64,000 bases of DNA from Paenibacillus typhae (GCF_900099765.1 NZ_FNDX01000009.1:62001-126000), one strand, 5' to 3'. Positions 35,941 through 45,356 are shown, numbered from the stretch's first letter. Notes: generated by a model not told the origin, from the letters alone. Numbers and translations: made by a program.

Positions 35941-36513
35941 TCACCACCCTGCAAGGCCCATCATCTTCTGCCCCAATAAAGTCAGATTTACCGGGGCAAT
36001 CTGGTCATTGCAGAATTCCTTCTGCCTTTGGCCAAGCAGTTCAGCATTGTTAGGCTGCGCCGGGGAATAATCGAGAGTAAGCCAGTCGCACCCGGAAAAG
36101 CCGGTGATGCTCATGCGCTGCGGATCTGTCATAATCAGGTCAGCCATTTGGGCTTCCAGTGTAAAATATTGCCCGCCTTCCTCCACAGCCGTTAAGCTGC
36201 TTCCGTTCCTGTTAACCGCCAGAAATCCTTTTATTACAGCACATTCCGGCTCATTAATCACTGCCCAGACTGCAGGAGTGTCAAGAATTTCAGCGGCGGC
36301 GGCGTAAACGGCAGACATAGAGCGGATATCCCATACAGACTGATGGTGGCTGAGGAGCTCTGCCGGAACCCGGGTCACGGACTGGCGCCAGTCTACATAC
36401 CTCAGCACATAGAATAACGGAACCGCCTTAGGTATCCTGACATACCCCTGCTTCTCCCAAACCATTCGAAGACTACCTGGACCAGATGTCTGCATATCGT
36501 CACATCCATTCAC
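35941..36513 (-). CDS. Hypothetical protein
   Basis: A 190-residue soluble protein that I do not recognise. Its start (GYVRIPKAVP) and several aromatic segments (SVWDIRSMSAVYAAAAEI, LTLDYSPAQPNN) are faintly like phytanoyl-CoA dioxygenase-type proteins, but the H-x-D iron motif is not evident, so this is not proposed. Two starts are possible: ATG at 36513, or ATG at 36495 with GGA nine bases before it. Divergent to an AraC-type regulator, which may control it. Confidence 0.6.
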   Translation of the reverse strand: MNGCDDMQTSGPGSLRMVWEKQGYVRIPKAVPLFYVLRYVDWRQSVTRVPAELLSHHQSVWDIRSMSAVYAAAAEILDTPAVWAVINEPECAVIKGFLAVNRNGSSLTAVEEGGQYFTLEAQMADLIMTDPQRMSITGFSGCDWLTLDYSPAQPNNAELLGQRQKEFCNDQIAPVNLTLLGQKMMGLAGW

Positions 36514-36645
36514 TTGAGCTCTGCCCTTCTACTGAGCTTCATTGTACAAATGAACCGGAAATGGAACAATAAAGGTTATTGTTGTTTTTCTCAAAAAGAT
36601 GATATATCTTGTCATTAGAATAAATGAACGAAAGCAGGATAAGGA

Positions 36646-37503
36646 ATGGATGATAATGATGATTTGCTGATGGATATGAACAACGGGGCATTTAACGGCG
36701 AATTGATTTATGCCGGCAAAATGAGTGCCAACCCGGAATGGAAGTTTGCGCTTCACAAGCATGAGGATATGCATGAGGTCATTTATATTGAAGACGGAGT
36801 GGGCTCGTATGTTATCGACGGTAAAGCCTATACGGCCCAAAAAGGCGACGTGCTTGTCTATAACCGGGGTACACTGCATCAGGAACAGTCCGATCCAGAT
36901 CGGCCGCTTTCTACCTGCTTTTTTAATTTCCGTTTTCTTTCACCTGTTGATCAGCAGCGCGATTGGGTGGTTCCTCCCGGATGGGAGCCGGTTATCCGTT
37001 CCAACCATTACACAAGTGAGCTGGCCATGCTGATACAGGCGCTGGTCAATGAATTTTCACTGCGGGGCAGAGGCTATGAACGGATCTCACAGCATTTATT
37101 AGAAGCGATTCTGCTGCTGCTTGAACGGATGATTCTTTTGCAGAACAGGACTTCCAAGGAAGAAAAAGCTTCGCTCGCCAATCAGATTAAAGCTTATCTG
37201 GATACGAATTACCGGCGCAAGCTGACGCTTGCCGATCTGGCACAGCTTTATCACATTGACTCCTATTACCTGGTTCATTTGTACAAAAATAATTTCGGCA
37301 TTTCACCGATCAACTATTTAATCCAGCGGCGGATGGGTGAAGCGATGCGCCTGATGGCCATCACGGAAAAAAAGATCTGGGAAATTGCCAAAATGGTGGG
37401 TTACGACAACGCCAACTATTTCTCTATCCTGTTTACGAGAGTAATCGGCATATCTCCCCGTAAGTTCCGTGAAGGCAATCAGCGTGATTTGCATAAAGAT
37501 TGA
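36646..37503 (+). CDS. AraC-family regulator with cupin sensor
   Basis: A 285-residue regulator. Residues about 20-165 form a cupin-like sensing domain (HKHEDMHEVIYIEDGVGSYVIDG). The C-terminal 100 residues carry two helix-turn-helix motifs (LTLADLAQLYHIDSYYLVHLYKNNFG and WEIAKMVGYDNANYFSILFTRVIGISPRKFR). Typical of sugar-responsive activators in Paenibacillus. AGGA precedes the ATG by six bases. Divergent to the hypothetical gene on its left; its target is not certain. Confidence 0.9.
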   Translation: MDDNDDLLMDMNNGAFNGELIYAGKMSANPEWKFALHKHEDMHEVIYIEDGVGSYVIDGKAYTAQKGDVLVYNRGTLHQEQSDPDRPLSTCFFNFRFLSPVDQQRDWVVPPGWEPVIRSNHYTSELAMLIQALVNEFSLRGRGYERISQHLLEAILLLLERMILLQNRTSKEEKASLANQIKAYLDTNYRRKLTLADLAQLYHIDSYYLVHLYKNNFGISPINYLIQRRMGEAMRLMAITEKKIWEIAKMVGYDNANYFSILFTRVIGISPRKFREGNQRDLHKD

Positions 37504-37678
37504 ATTGCTATAACATTTGTCAAGAACAATTTGTTTAAAATTTTGTCATCATTTCTTCATAAAAGCCTCTAAACCCTTGCGGGCGCAGACAAATCGCATA
37601 GGGAGGTAAATGCTGTTATTTTTAGATGTGTTAGAGTGGGTTCAGAAGCTTACCAGACAACAACTGAGGAGGTAACTT

Positions 37679-38413
37679 ATGAATACAGCTAATACAACTA
37701 ACCGTACAAAACGTTTTCGCAGCATGGTCATTGGGGTAAGCCTGGGTACCGCCCTGCTGACTGCCGTAACAGGCTTCATTGATACCAATAATAAAGCCTA
37801 TGCCGCAACTGCTGACAGCACTGTAAGTGCTACTGTAAATTCCAGTCTTGCTGACAAGATCATTGCCACTGGCATGAAATATAAAGGAGTCCGTTATGAA
37901 TACGGGGCTGAGGCCGGGAATACCAGCAGCTTTGACTGCTCCTCTTTCACCCAGTACATCTTCGGGCAGCATGGAATAACGCTTTCCCGTTCGTCCAAGC
38001 AGCAGTCAACGGACGGTACATCCATTTCTAGAGACCAGCTGCAGCCGGGTGATCTTGTGTTCTTCTATTCCCCTATTCACCACGTCGCAGTTTATATCGG
38101 CGACGGTAAAATCCTGCATACCTACGGGGAAGGCGGCGTAACGGTTACTGATCTGAACAGCGGCTGGTGGGATGAGCATTACACTTCTGCCCGTCGTGTG
38201 CTGCCGGCAAATGGACAAGACACCAGCAAAGCGGGGTCTGATTCAACGGCCGGTACTGCAAAACCACAGCCTACAAAAGACACTGCACCACAGACGTCAG
38301 CAGACACTTCTTCTGACAAATCATCCGATACTACTTCACCAGCTTCATCCGGCAGTGCTTCTCAGGACCAGTCTTCAGGCTTTGACTGGAGCTGGTTCAG
38401 CAACTTCCGTTAA
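37679..38413 (+). CDS. Secreted NlpC/P60 peptidoglycan endopeptidase
   Basis: A 244-residue exported protein. Residues 1-41 are a long Sec signal ending AYA-AT. Residues about 55-180 form the NlpC/P60 domain with catalytic Cys in FDCSSFTQYIFG (about Cys84), His in HHVAVYIGDG (about 138) and a following His in LHTYGEGG. The last 60 residues are a low-complexity Ser/Thr/Asp tail ending GFDWSWFSNFR, perhaps wall-interacting. It cleaves gamma-D-Glu-meso-DAP peptide bonds in cell-wall growth. GAGGAGG precedes the ATG; a terminator follows. No SH3 or LysM domain is present. Confidence 0.9.
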   Translation: MNTANTTNRTKRFRSMVIGVSLGTALLTAVTGFIDTNNKAYAATADSTVSATVNSSLADKIIATGMKYKGVRYEYGAEAGNTSSFDCSSFTQYIFGQHGITLSRSSKQQSTDGTSISRDQLQPGDLVFFYSPIHHVAVYIGDGKILHTYGEGGVTVTDLNSGWWDEHYTSARRVLPANGQDTSKAGSDSTAGTAKPQPTKDTAPQTSADTSSDKSSDTTSPASSGSASQDQSSGFDWSWFSNFR

Positions 38414-38445
38414 GCCAACCGGCATGACAGTTCAGTTAAAGTGAT

Positions 38446-38485
38446 ACAAGCCGATTCTGTAATGAACAGGATCGGCTTGTTTTTG
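38446..38485 (+). terminator. Terminator after the NlpC/P60 gene
   Basis: ACAAGCCGATTCTG (38446-38459) pairs with 38467-38480, followed by five T. It may also serve the convergent DUF4179 gene. Confidence 0.88.
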
Positions 38486-38504
38486 GTTTGCTTTTTGATC
38501 AAGT

Positions 38505-39962
38505 TTACTTTTGTACACGTAGAAGTTCCACTGACTGCGTATCCAATACCGGATGCCAGTAGCGCTCTATCTCTACAGTCAGCGGCTGCGGATAACCGAT
38601 AGCCTGCAACCCGAAGTTGTAATCATATTCCTCTTCGAATTCAACGGCTCCGCGTGACAACGATTGAGTAAAGACCTCTTCCCCTTCCGGCCTTGTATAC
38701 ACTTTACCGTCAGCAGCTGTATAATTTCCTGCCAGACGCATATTGAAGCTGCCCTGTGTGTCTATGTTTTCTCTCTTATTAAGGAAAGTAACCACACCCG
38801 GCTTTGCCGGTTCACCCTGATTTTTTATTGAAAAGCCGTCTGGAGCTTCAATGATCTTCCGTTTTTTCAGATCAACAACGATTTTCATCTGATCCTTATT
38901 AACGGCTGCAGCGCCAAAGGTTTTGAGCACCAAGGTGTCCAGATCCAGGTAATCTTTACTGGTGTATACAAGTGTAAAGTGAGACTGATCCTCCCAAAGC
39001 TTTGAATTGTCGGCCGTGATAACCGTTGGATAGTAGGATTTTATGATCCTGTCTCCGCTCTTGCCGATAAGCACAGGATTTATGAGTCCATTAACCTGCA
39101 TCGTATTATGCTCATCCGCTTCCAAATCGACATAAGTGCTTAGTGGTGTAAACAGTACCTTGTTCACTTGAAGCTTTTGACCGGCTACAATCAGCTCCTG
39201 ACTGGCAGTCCAGATCCGGTTACGGTCCTTGAGCATCTCCGAATCCAGTCTAAAAGATACCTCGATACTTGTACGGTATTTATTGCTGCTGGAGCTTAGG
39301 GCTTCATCAGAGATTTGAGTCAGGACGACACCATATTTTACCTCTTCCGGATAATCCATGTCAGGTGTAAGAGTATTGGAATAGACAAAATACAGGGTCT
39401 GTCCAGCCTCGATCTGGCTGTTCGTTCCCAGCATATCCAATTTGGCGCCTATATTTGCCGCTTCAAACGATCCGAAATCCAGTCCAAAATCAGCATGGAC
39501 CACCGTCTGATCTGTGTTATTCTGCACGCTGTATATAATATATACCTGCCGTCCGTCACTCACAGCGTTCTTGATTTCCACCTTAAAGCCATCTTTTTCG
39601 GCACCTTTGTTTATTGGCCGGAGGAGATTCTGATTCAGCGCATTCAGCAGGGTCTTGTCTCTGATCAGCGAAGCATCGAACGGATATGAAAGGGTCCCGG
39701 TATTAGCCGGACCTGGAGTGAGGACCGTGTATTCCACAGCTTTTTCACGAGTATTAAAAAAAACAAACATCAGCAGGACGGCAACGGAGACAGCAATAGC
39801 AGCTTTCAGGCCTGACACCGCCATTTTCTTACGGGATTGCTGCCTTCCTTTATGGATGCCGCTCTGCATTGCCTGAACAATTTTCATTTCCGGCATAGCC
39901 TCCGTCTGCTGTTTCACTTCCTCTGCATTTCTGTGCAGCAGCTGCTCTTCTAATTCTTTCAT
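38505..39962 (-). CDS. DUF4179 protein, probable membrane anti-sigma factor
   Basis: A 485-residue single-span protein. Residues about 1-46 are a cytosolic acidic/basic region, about 52-70 the membrane span (AAIAVSVAVLLMFVFF), and the rest is extracellular with the DUF4179 region (about 75-180) and a C-terminal DUF5643-like beta domain. Such genes follow ECF sigma factor genes and hold the sigma factor at the membrane until a surface signal arrives. It starts 13 bases after the sigma gene stop, so the pair is one operon. The signal is unknown. Confidence 0.82.
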   Translation of the reverse strand: MKELEEQLLHRNAEEVKQQTEAMPEMKIVQAMQSGIHKGRQQSRKKMAVSGLKAAIAVSVAVLLMFVFFNTREKAVEYTVLTPGPANTGTLSYPFDASLIRDKTLLNALNQNLLRPINKGAEKDGFKVEIKNAVSDGRQVYIIYSVQNNTDQTVVHADFGLDFGSFEAANIGAKLDMLGTNSQIEAGQTLYFVYSNTLTPDMDYPEEVKYGVVLTQISDEALSSSSNKYRTSIEVSFRLDSEMLKDRNRIWTASQELIVAGQKLQVNKVLFTPLSTYVDLEADEHNTMQVNGLINPVLIGKSGDRIIKSYYPTVITADNSKLWEDQSHFTLVYTSKDYLDLDTLVLKTFGAAAVNKDQMKIVVDLKKRKIIEAPDGFSIKNQGEPAKPGVVTFLNKRENIDTQGSFNMRLAGNYTAADGKVYTRPEGEEVFTQSLSRGAVEFEEEYDYNFGLQAIGYPQPLTVEIERYWHPVLDTQSVELLRVQK

Positions 39963-39975
39963 CGTTTCGCCTCCC

Positions 39976-40491
39976 TTATTTCTGAATATAGGAACGCAAC
40001 TGCTTCAGCCCGTCACGGAGCCAGGTTTTGACCGTACCTTCCGGCTTCTTCAGCACTTCCGCCATTTGCGGCACTGTCATGTCCTGGTAATATTTCAGAA
40101 CAATGACATGCCGGTATTTCGGCTTCAGCCGGTGTATCGCCCGCTCCAGATCAATACGCTCGTTACTCTGCATCTCCTGAGCCGCTTCCTCTGCGGGCTT
40201 TTCGGCCGGGAAGACCCGCTTTGTGCGCCTTAGCTCATCCATGCAGCAATTGATGGTGATTCGGATCAGCCACGGTGTGAAGGCCTGTCCGTCTTTCAGC
40301 TTTTTGCGCTTGATCCATGCCCGGCAGGACACCTCCTGCACTACTTCCAGGGCATCCGCTTCATTTCGCATATAGCTGAAGGCGATAGCATACAATTTGC
40401 GGTGCTCGACATACAGCCGTTTGAAAAAAGTCTCTTCATCCAAATATGCTAAATCCGCCGATCGGACCTCTTTCATTGTGTGCTCCATCAT
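39976..40491 (-). CDS. ECF-type sigma-70 factor
   Basis: A 171-residue sigma factor. Region 2 (about 20-90) carries FSYMRNEADALEVVQEVSCRAW and PWLIRITINCCMDELRRTKR. Region 4 (about 115-168) has YRHVIVLKYYQDMTVPQMAEVLKKPEGTVKTWLRDGLKQLR, the helix-turn-helix for the -35 element. AGGGGG precedes a double ATG at 40486-40491. Paired with the DUF4179 protein immediately downstream. An 18-bp palindrome lies in its upstream region. Confidence 0.9.
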   Translation of the reverse strand: MMEHTMKEVRSADLAYLDEETFFKRLYVEHRKLYAIAFSYMRNEADALEVVQEVSCRAWIKRKKLKDGQAFTPWLIRITINCCMDELRRTKRVFPAEKPAEEAAQEMQSNERIDLERAIHRLKPKYRHVIVLKYYQDMTVPQMAEVLKKPEGTVKTWLRDGLKQLRSYIQK

Positions 40492-40527
40492 ATTTCAGTC
40501 CCCCTCTCTTTTTGGAATACAGCTTTT

Positions 40528-40545
40528 ATATAGGGGCCCCTATAT
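40528..40545. promoter_or_regulatory. 18-bp perfect palindrome ATATAGGGGCCCCTATAT
   Basis: Between the ECF sigma gene (minus) and the gene at 40690 (plus). The dyad suits a dimeric regulator; none is identified. Confidence 0.4.
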
Positions 40546-40689
40546 TGCGTATCTACAAGTAAGACGCCGTTCACGTGAAAAACGATTGATTTCTGGTATC
40601 TTTTTCATCATTTCTATTTATGATAAGCTGACATTGACTCATTAAGCTATTCGAATGGTTTACATTCCCGCAAATGGAGGAATAAGCGT

Positions 40690-41205
40690 ATGAGGAAAAT
40701 CGTGTGGAGCAGCGTAATCGGATTAATCGCAGTTATAGTAGCAGGCTGCTTCTTGATCCGGCCGCAGTTATGGGCACGATCTACCGATCTCTCCGCAGAG
40801 TCGGTAGGAGGCGTGAAAATCGGGGAAAATATCGGCAGCAGATCATTCACCGGCAAATACCAGCAAACGCTGAATAAGCAGGATAATACTATGTACGACT
40901 ACTATGAATGGGATGGCGGATTACGGACGGCTTCCATTATCTCAGGTCCAGAACAGGGGACCATTATGCGGCTGATCATCTCCGGCCAAGAAAACCCGCT
41001 CACAACAGCCAAAGGCATACATATTGGTGATTCCAAAGAAAAGGTCATGTCGCTCTACGGCAAAAAATATTACAAATCGGGTGAGCAGGGTGCTGATATT
41101 GTTGGCTATATCGATCGTGAACAGAACCTGACGCTGGAATTCTGGTGCGTGAACAGCACCGGTGAGGTGGCTGAGATCCGGCTGGATGATGCTGGGGTCA
41201 AATGA
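40690..41205 (+). CDS. Membrane-anchored hypothetical protein
   Basis: A 171-residue protein with an N-terminal hydrophobic segment (residues about 5-22) containing VAGC, a possible lipobox at Cys20. The outer part has GGVKIGENI and TAKGIHIGDSKEKVMSLYGKKYY, a repeat-like pattern seen in proteins that sense or bind at the surface. Function unknown. GGAGG stands ten bases from the ATG. It is divergent to the ECF operon with an 18-bp palindrome between, so it may belong to that regulon (inference). Confidence 0.7.
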   Translation: MRKIVWSSVIGLIAVIVAGCFLIRPQLWARSTDLSAESVGGVKIGENIGSRSFTGKYQQTLNKQDNTMYDYYEWDGGLRTASIISGPEQGTIMRLIISGQENPLTTAKGIHIGDSKEKVMSLYGKKYYKSGEQGADIVGYIDREQNLTLEFWCVNSTGEVAEIRLDDAGVK

Positions 41206-41356
41206 GGTAAACGGCTGCAACTCTGATGGGCTATGCTAGTGGCCTGAATTGGTGATACCAACTGCATTTTTGCCTCTCATTTCGTCCATCCAGCTGCTTT
41301 AAGCCGAATTCAAGGGCACTTTTGTTGTTGATTACCCCCACCTTGCTTCAACAAAC

Positions 41357-41386
41357 AAGACCAGCCCCGGATTGGAGGCTGGTCTT
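41357..41386. terminator. Terminator at the end of the hydrogenase operon
   Basis: AAGACCAGCC (41357-41366) pairs with GGCTGGTCTT (41377-41386), 30 bases past the last hydF stop. The T-tract is modest on the minus strand. Confidence 0.75.
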
Positions 41387-41416
41387 ACTGTTTAGATAAT
41401 GAGCGGCGGGTAGCGG

Positions 41417-42700
41417 TCACGATTCAACGGTACGTTTTCTGTCCGCAGCGCACGCCTCCTGCCAGGCAAGCCGGGCAAGCGGAAACGGGGAGATCGCCCG
41501 TTCCAGTATCCCCTGGACATGGGCAATGGCTACCCCATAATTCACAATCGGTACCCCGCTGGCTGCCGGCTGCTCCATCCGCCAGAGCATCTGCCGGCGG
41601 TTGATCATGCAGCCGCCGCAATGGACAATGAGTGCATAGTCCTGCACATTGTCAGGAAAGCTCATTCCATTCGCATGATGGAACTCCAGCGTCCGGCCGG
41701 TAGCCTGCCTAATCCAGCGGGGCAGCTTGACGCTGCCGATATCATCCGCTTGGGTATGGTGGGTACAGGGCTCGGCAATCAGCACCTTGTCACCGTCCCG
41801 CAGCCGGTCAATCGCCCTTGCTCCCCGGACCAGCTCCTCCAGATCGCCCTTATGGCGGGCAAACAAAATAGAAAAAGAGGTTAACGGAACATCCGGCGGC
41901 GTATCAGCGGCTGCCTTCAGGAATACCTGGGAGTCGGTTACAACCAGACGCGGCTTACGCCCGAGACTCTCCAGTGTCAGCTTCAGCTCATGTTCCTTTG
42001 TCACAACGGCAACCGCATCGCTCTCCAGAATATCCCGGATGGTCTGCTGCTGGGGAAGGATCAGTCTTCCTTTAGGTGCCGCCTTATCGATTGGCGTAAC
42101 CAGTACAACCAAATCTCCCGGTGCTAGCAGATCGCCGATGATCCGGAATTTATCCTCCTCCGCAGGCACTGCAGCAGAGAGAGTCTGTCTGAGATGATTA
42201 ATTCCCTTCTGCGCAGCAGCAGATACAGGCATGAACCGGAATCCGAACAGCTCACGGCACGTATCAGCCTGCACAGCAGCAGCCCGGTCTGCATTTTCCA
42301 CCGGCAGCAAATCCGTTTTATTTAATACCCCGATGACAGGGATATTCCGTTCCTTGAGCAAGCCGGCAATCTGCTCGTCATACGCTGTAACGCCTTCAAG
42401 TGCGTCTATTACAAGCAGAGCCACATCGGTTTTGTATAGTACTTCCATCGTTTTCTTCTTCCGCTGCCCGCCAAGCTCGCCTTCATCATCCAGCCCTGCG
42501 GTATCAATCAGCACCACCGGTCCAACCGGAAGCAGCTCCATTGATTTATAGACCGGATCCGTTGTTGTCCCCTGAACCGGCGATACCACGGAGACCTCCT
42601 GTCTGGCCAGTGCGTTGATGAGGCTGGATTTGCCGGCGTTGCGCCTGCCGAATACGGCAATATGCAGGCGGCTTGCCCGCGGAGATTCGTTCAGGCTCAC
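41417..42700 (-). CDS. hydF: HydF-type H-cluster maturation GTPase, copy 1 (distal)
   Basis: A 427-residue GTPase/scaffold for the [2Fe] subcluster of [FeFe] hydrogenase. GTPase motifs: P-loop GRRNAGKSS (about 16-24), DTAGLDD and NKTD. The [4Fe-4S] ligands follow the HydF pattern: CTHH in the middle, then HCGGC near residue 373. The start is GTG at 42700, with AAGGAGTG just before it inside the end of aspA; one base separates the two genes. Last gene of the ten-gene set. A second hydF lies on the other side of aspA, and the two differ strongly in sequence (for example PVQGTTTDPV versus DQPGTTTEPV). Confidence 0.92.
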   Translation of the reverse strand: MSLNESPRASRLHIAVFGRRNAGKSSLINALARQEVSVVSPVQGTTTDPVYKSMELLPVGPVVLIDTAGLDDEGELGGQRKKKTMEVLYKTDVALLVIDALEGVTAYDEQIAGLLKERNIPVIGVLNKTDLLPVENADRAAAVQADTCRELFGFRFMPVSAAAQKGINHLRQTLSAAVPAEEDKFRIIGDLLAPGDLVVLVTPIDKAAPKGRLILPQQQTIRDILESDAVAVVTKEHELKLTLESLGRKPRLVVTDSQVFLKAAADTPPDVPLTSFSILFARHKGDLEELVRGARAIDRLRDGDKVLIAEPCTHHTQADDIGSVKLPRWIRQATGRTLEFHHANGMSFPDNVQDYALIVHCGGCMINRRQMLWRMEQPAASGVPIVNYGVAIAHVQGILERAISPFPLARLAWQEACAADRKRTVES

Positions 42701-42701
42701 T

Positions 42702-44120
42702 TTATTCACTCCTTTTTCCGGGCACACCGGGCGCAGTGAGCTGTTCGGGATGCAAGATTCCGTCAATCTGTTCGGCAGTGAGCAGCCCCCTATCCAGCAG
42801 CACCTGCCGGATAGACTTCCCTTCCGCCCTGGCCTGAATGGCAACCTCTGCACTGCGCTCATAACCGATAGGCCCGACAAAAGCGGCGGCGAGTCCCGTG
42901 GAACGCTCCAGCAGTTCCCTGCAGCGCTGTGCGCAGACCCTGATTCCTTTCACACAGCGCTCGTTGAACAAATGGACTGCCTGTTCCAGCAGCTCAAGGG
43001 AATCCAGCAGGGCATCCGCTATAAGGGGCATGAAGGCGTTCAGCTCCAGCTGCCCGCTGCCGGCAGCCAGTGTAACCGCTGAATCGTTGGCAATCACCCG
43101 CATGGCGGCTGTACCAAGCATTTCCGCCATCACCGGATTGACCTTTCCGGGCATAATGGAAGATCCGGCCTGCACCGCAGGCAGCTCCAGCTCACCGAAG
43201 CCGCCTGCGGGCCCGCTCGCCAGCAGGCGCAAATCGCCTGAGATTTTGAGCAGATTCACTGCCGCTGCCTTCAGCAGCCCGGATACTTCAACAAATACAT
43301 CCATATTCTGCGTAGGGTCCATCGGATATTCACTGCGGGCCAGCCCGTAACCGGTCAGCTCCTGCAGCAGTCCGGTGATATAAAAGGTATACCGGAGCGG
43401 CGCATTGATGCCGGTGCCGATAGCCGTCCCTCCGATATGCATCTCCCTGAGCCGTTCCTCAGCCTTGTACAGGCGCCAGCGGTCACGCTGGATCGCTTTG
43501 GCATATGCTCCAAAGCCCTGGCCGGCAGTCATCGGAACAGCGTCCATCAGCTCCGTGCGGCCCAGCTTCAGCACATCTGCGAACTCCAGCTCCTTCCCCT
43601 GCAGCGATTCCTGCAGGGACGCAAAAGCATCACTTAGCCTGCGGACCAGACCAATCGCGGCGATCCGCAGCGCTGTCGGGTAGACATCATTGGTGGACTG
43701 GCAGCAATTCACATGGTCCAGCGGGTGGACCACGGTATAATCGCCCCGTGTTCCGCCCAGCAGCTGGGTCGCCCGGTTCGCCAATACTTCATTGATGTTC
43801 ATATTGGTTGACGTACCGGCCCCGCCCTGTAGTGCAGACACAGGGAACTGGTCTTCGTAGCCTCCAGCGTGAATCTCGTCACAAGCCTGAACAATCGCCA
43901 TCGCGATCCCTGGCGGATAGCTGTTCAGCTTCAGGTGGGCCAGTGCTGCCGCTTTTTTCACTGTTATCATTGCCTTGATCAGATGAGGATTGACCCTGCG
44001 GCCGCCCACCGCAAAGTTTTCCATCGCCCGGGCCGTATGAATACCGTAATAGGCAGACGACGGTACCTCCACTGTTCCAAGCGCATCCCTTTCAAGGCGG
44101 AATCCGCCGCCTGTCTCCAC
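42702..44120 (-). CDS. aspA: Aspartate ammonia-lyase
   Basis: A 472-residue member of the fumarase/aspartase family that releases ammonia from L-aspartate to give fumarate. The signature GSSIMPGKVNPV is intact near residue 318, as are GGAGTSTNMNINEV (about 100-113) and the SS-loop region. The length fits aspartase. GTG start at 44120 with AAGGGGAG before it. It sits between two hydF genes, one base from the distal copy. Placement among hyd maturation genes suggests it supplies ammonia or helps the amine bridge of the H-cluster, though a plain fermentative role in making fumarate is also possible (inference). Confidence 0.9.
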   Translation of the reverse strand: METGGGFRLERDALGTVEVPSSAYYGIHTARAMENFAVGGRRVNPHLIKAMITVKKAAALAHLKLNSYPPGIAMAIVQACDEIHAGGYEDQFPVSALQGGAGTSTNMNINEVLANRATQLLGGTRGDYTVVHPLDHVNCCQSTNDVYPTALRIAAIGLVRRLSDAFASLQESLQGKELEFADVLKLGRTELMDAVPMTAGQGFGAYAKAIQRDRWRLYKAEERLREMHIGGTAIGTGINAPLRYTFYITGLLQELTGYGLARSEYPMDPTQNMDVFVEVSGLLKAAAVNLLKISGDLRLLASGPAGGFGELELPAVQAGSSIMPGKVNPVMAEMLGTAAMRVIANDSAVTLAAGSGQLELNAFMPLIADALLDSLELLEQAVHLFNERCVKGIRVCAQRCRELLERSTGLAAAFVGPIGYERSAEVAIQARAEGKSIRQVLLDRGLLTAEQIDGILHPEQLTAPGVPGKRSE

Positions 44121-44132
44121 AAAAATCTCCCC

Positions 44133-45332
44133 TTATGATTTCACTTGCATAATCTCCAGCACACGCGGCAGGATGCCTTTGAAGTATGCAAAGGCAATGC
44201 CGTAATTCGTGATCGGCACACCCTGGGCACCGGAATCCGCCAGTCTTGTCATCAGCTGCTTGCGGTTAAATATACAGCCACCGCAGTGCACGACCAGCTT
44301 ATACGTTGACAAGTCTGCCGGAAAGTCAGGCCCGACACTGGACTCGATCTCAAGACCGCTGCCGGCTGTTTCCTGCAGCTTCTTTTTTACCAGGTCGCGG
44401 TCGATTTCACCGTTATGCGGATGATGGATGCACGCTTCGGACAACAGTACCTTGTCGCCCGGCTTCAGTGTGGAAATCGCTTCTGCGCCCTTTACAAAGG
44501 TGGTCAGATCCCCCTTAAACCGGGCCATCAGGATTGCGAAGGTAGTCAGCGGAACATTGGCCGGAAGAATCTCGTTCACACTGTCGTACACCTGAGAGTC
44601 TGTAATGACCAGATCGGGCATACCCTTCAGATTCATCAGCAGCGTAGGCAGCTCCACCTCTGTAACGGACAGAGCCATCACATGATGATCGAGCAAATCC
44701 CGCAAAATCTGCTGCTGGGAAGCCACCAGCCTGTATTTGGGTGCCGGAATCGTATCCGGCATGACCATTACGACGACTTCCCCCGGATGGACCAGATCGC
44801 CAAGAATGGTCGGACGCTCAAATTCGGCAGGGGCAAATTCACGGATCGCATGGCGCAGACTGCCAAAGTTGATGTTTCTGCGGGAGCTGACTTTGACGAA
44901 GGGGATGTTCAGCTCGCTTTTCAACTGGTCGAGATCCACATAATGATCATCCACCTTGGCAATTACGCCAATGACCGGAATGTGGCGCTTGGCAAGCTCC
45001 TGGTACCACTCCTTCTCCAGCTTGTAATCATCCTCCTCCCCGGAGAAAATCAGGAGGCTGAGATCGGTCAGATCCATAACCTCGCGAGTCTTCTGGACCC
45101 GGAAAGCTCCTGTCTCTTCATCTTCATCTATGCCAGCCGTATCAATTATGATGACGGAGCCGATTTTGGGCAGCTCATAAGCCTGAAACACCGGTTCAGT
45201 CGTTGTGCCCGGCTGATCGCCGACCACCTGATAAGGGATGCCGGTCAGCGCATTGATCAGACTGGACTTCCCGGAGTTGCGCAGGCCGAAGACTGCGATG
45301 TGCATCTTGCCCGGCTGCGGTGTAGTTTGCAT
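44133..45332 (-). CDS. hydF: HydF-type H-cluster maturation GTPase, copy 2 (proximal)
   Basis: A 399-residue HydF homologue. P-loop GLRNSGKSS (about 16-24), IDTAGID and AKVD in place of the usual NKxD. The iron-sulfur ligands CIHH and HCGGC are kept, so cluster binding is expected. Two ATG/TTG options lie close; ATG at 45332 is nine bases from AAGGAGA. It follows hydG by 24 bp and precedes aspA by 12 bp. A change from N to A in the guanine-specificity motif may mean altered nucleotide preference. The distal copy has a normal NKTD. Confidence 0.92.
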   Translation of the reverse strand: MQTTPQPGKMHIAVFGLRNSGKSSLINALTGIPYQVVGDQPGTTTEPVFQAYELPKIGSVIIIDTAGIDEDEETGAFRVQKTREVMDLTDLSLLIFSGEEDDYKLEKEWYQELAKRHIPVIGVIAKVDDHYVDLDQLKSELNIPFVKVSSRRNINFGSLRHAIREFAPAEFERPTILGDLVHPGEVVVMVMPDTIPAPKYRLVASQQQILRDLLDHHVMALSVTEVELPTLLMNLKGMPDLVITDSQVYDSVNEILPANVPLTTFAILMARFKGDLTTFVKGAEAISTLKPGDKVLLSEACIHHPHNGEIDRDLVKKKLQETAGSGLEIESSVGPDFPADLSTYKLVVHCGGCIFNRKQLMTRLADSGAQGVPITNYGIAFAYFKGILPRVLEIMQVKS

Positions 45333-45356
45333 GGCCAATCTCTCCTTATGGGTCTA

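Noticed and set aside
35941..36513. Phytanoyl-CoA dioxygenase assignment
   Set aside because: Only a loose N-terminal resemblance; no HxD...H iron-binding motif could be placed.
37504..37678. Possible c-di-AMP (ydaO-type) riboswitch before the NlpC/P60 gene
   Set aside because: Such switches often precede wall hydrolases, but the conserved ydaO core sequences are not found in this 175-base leader.
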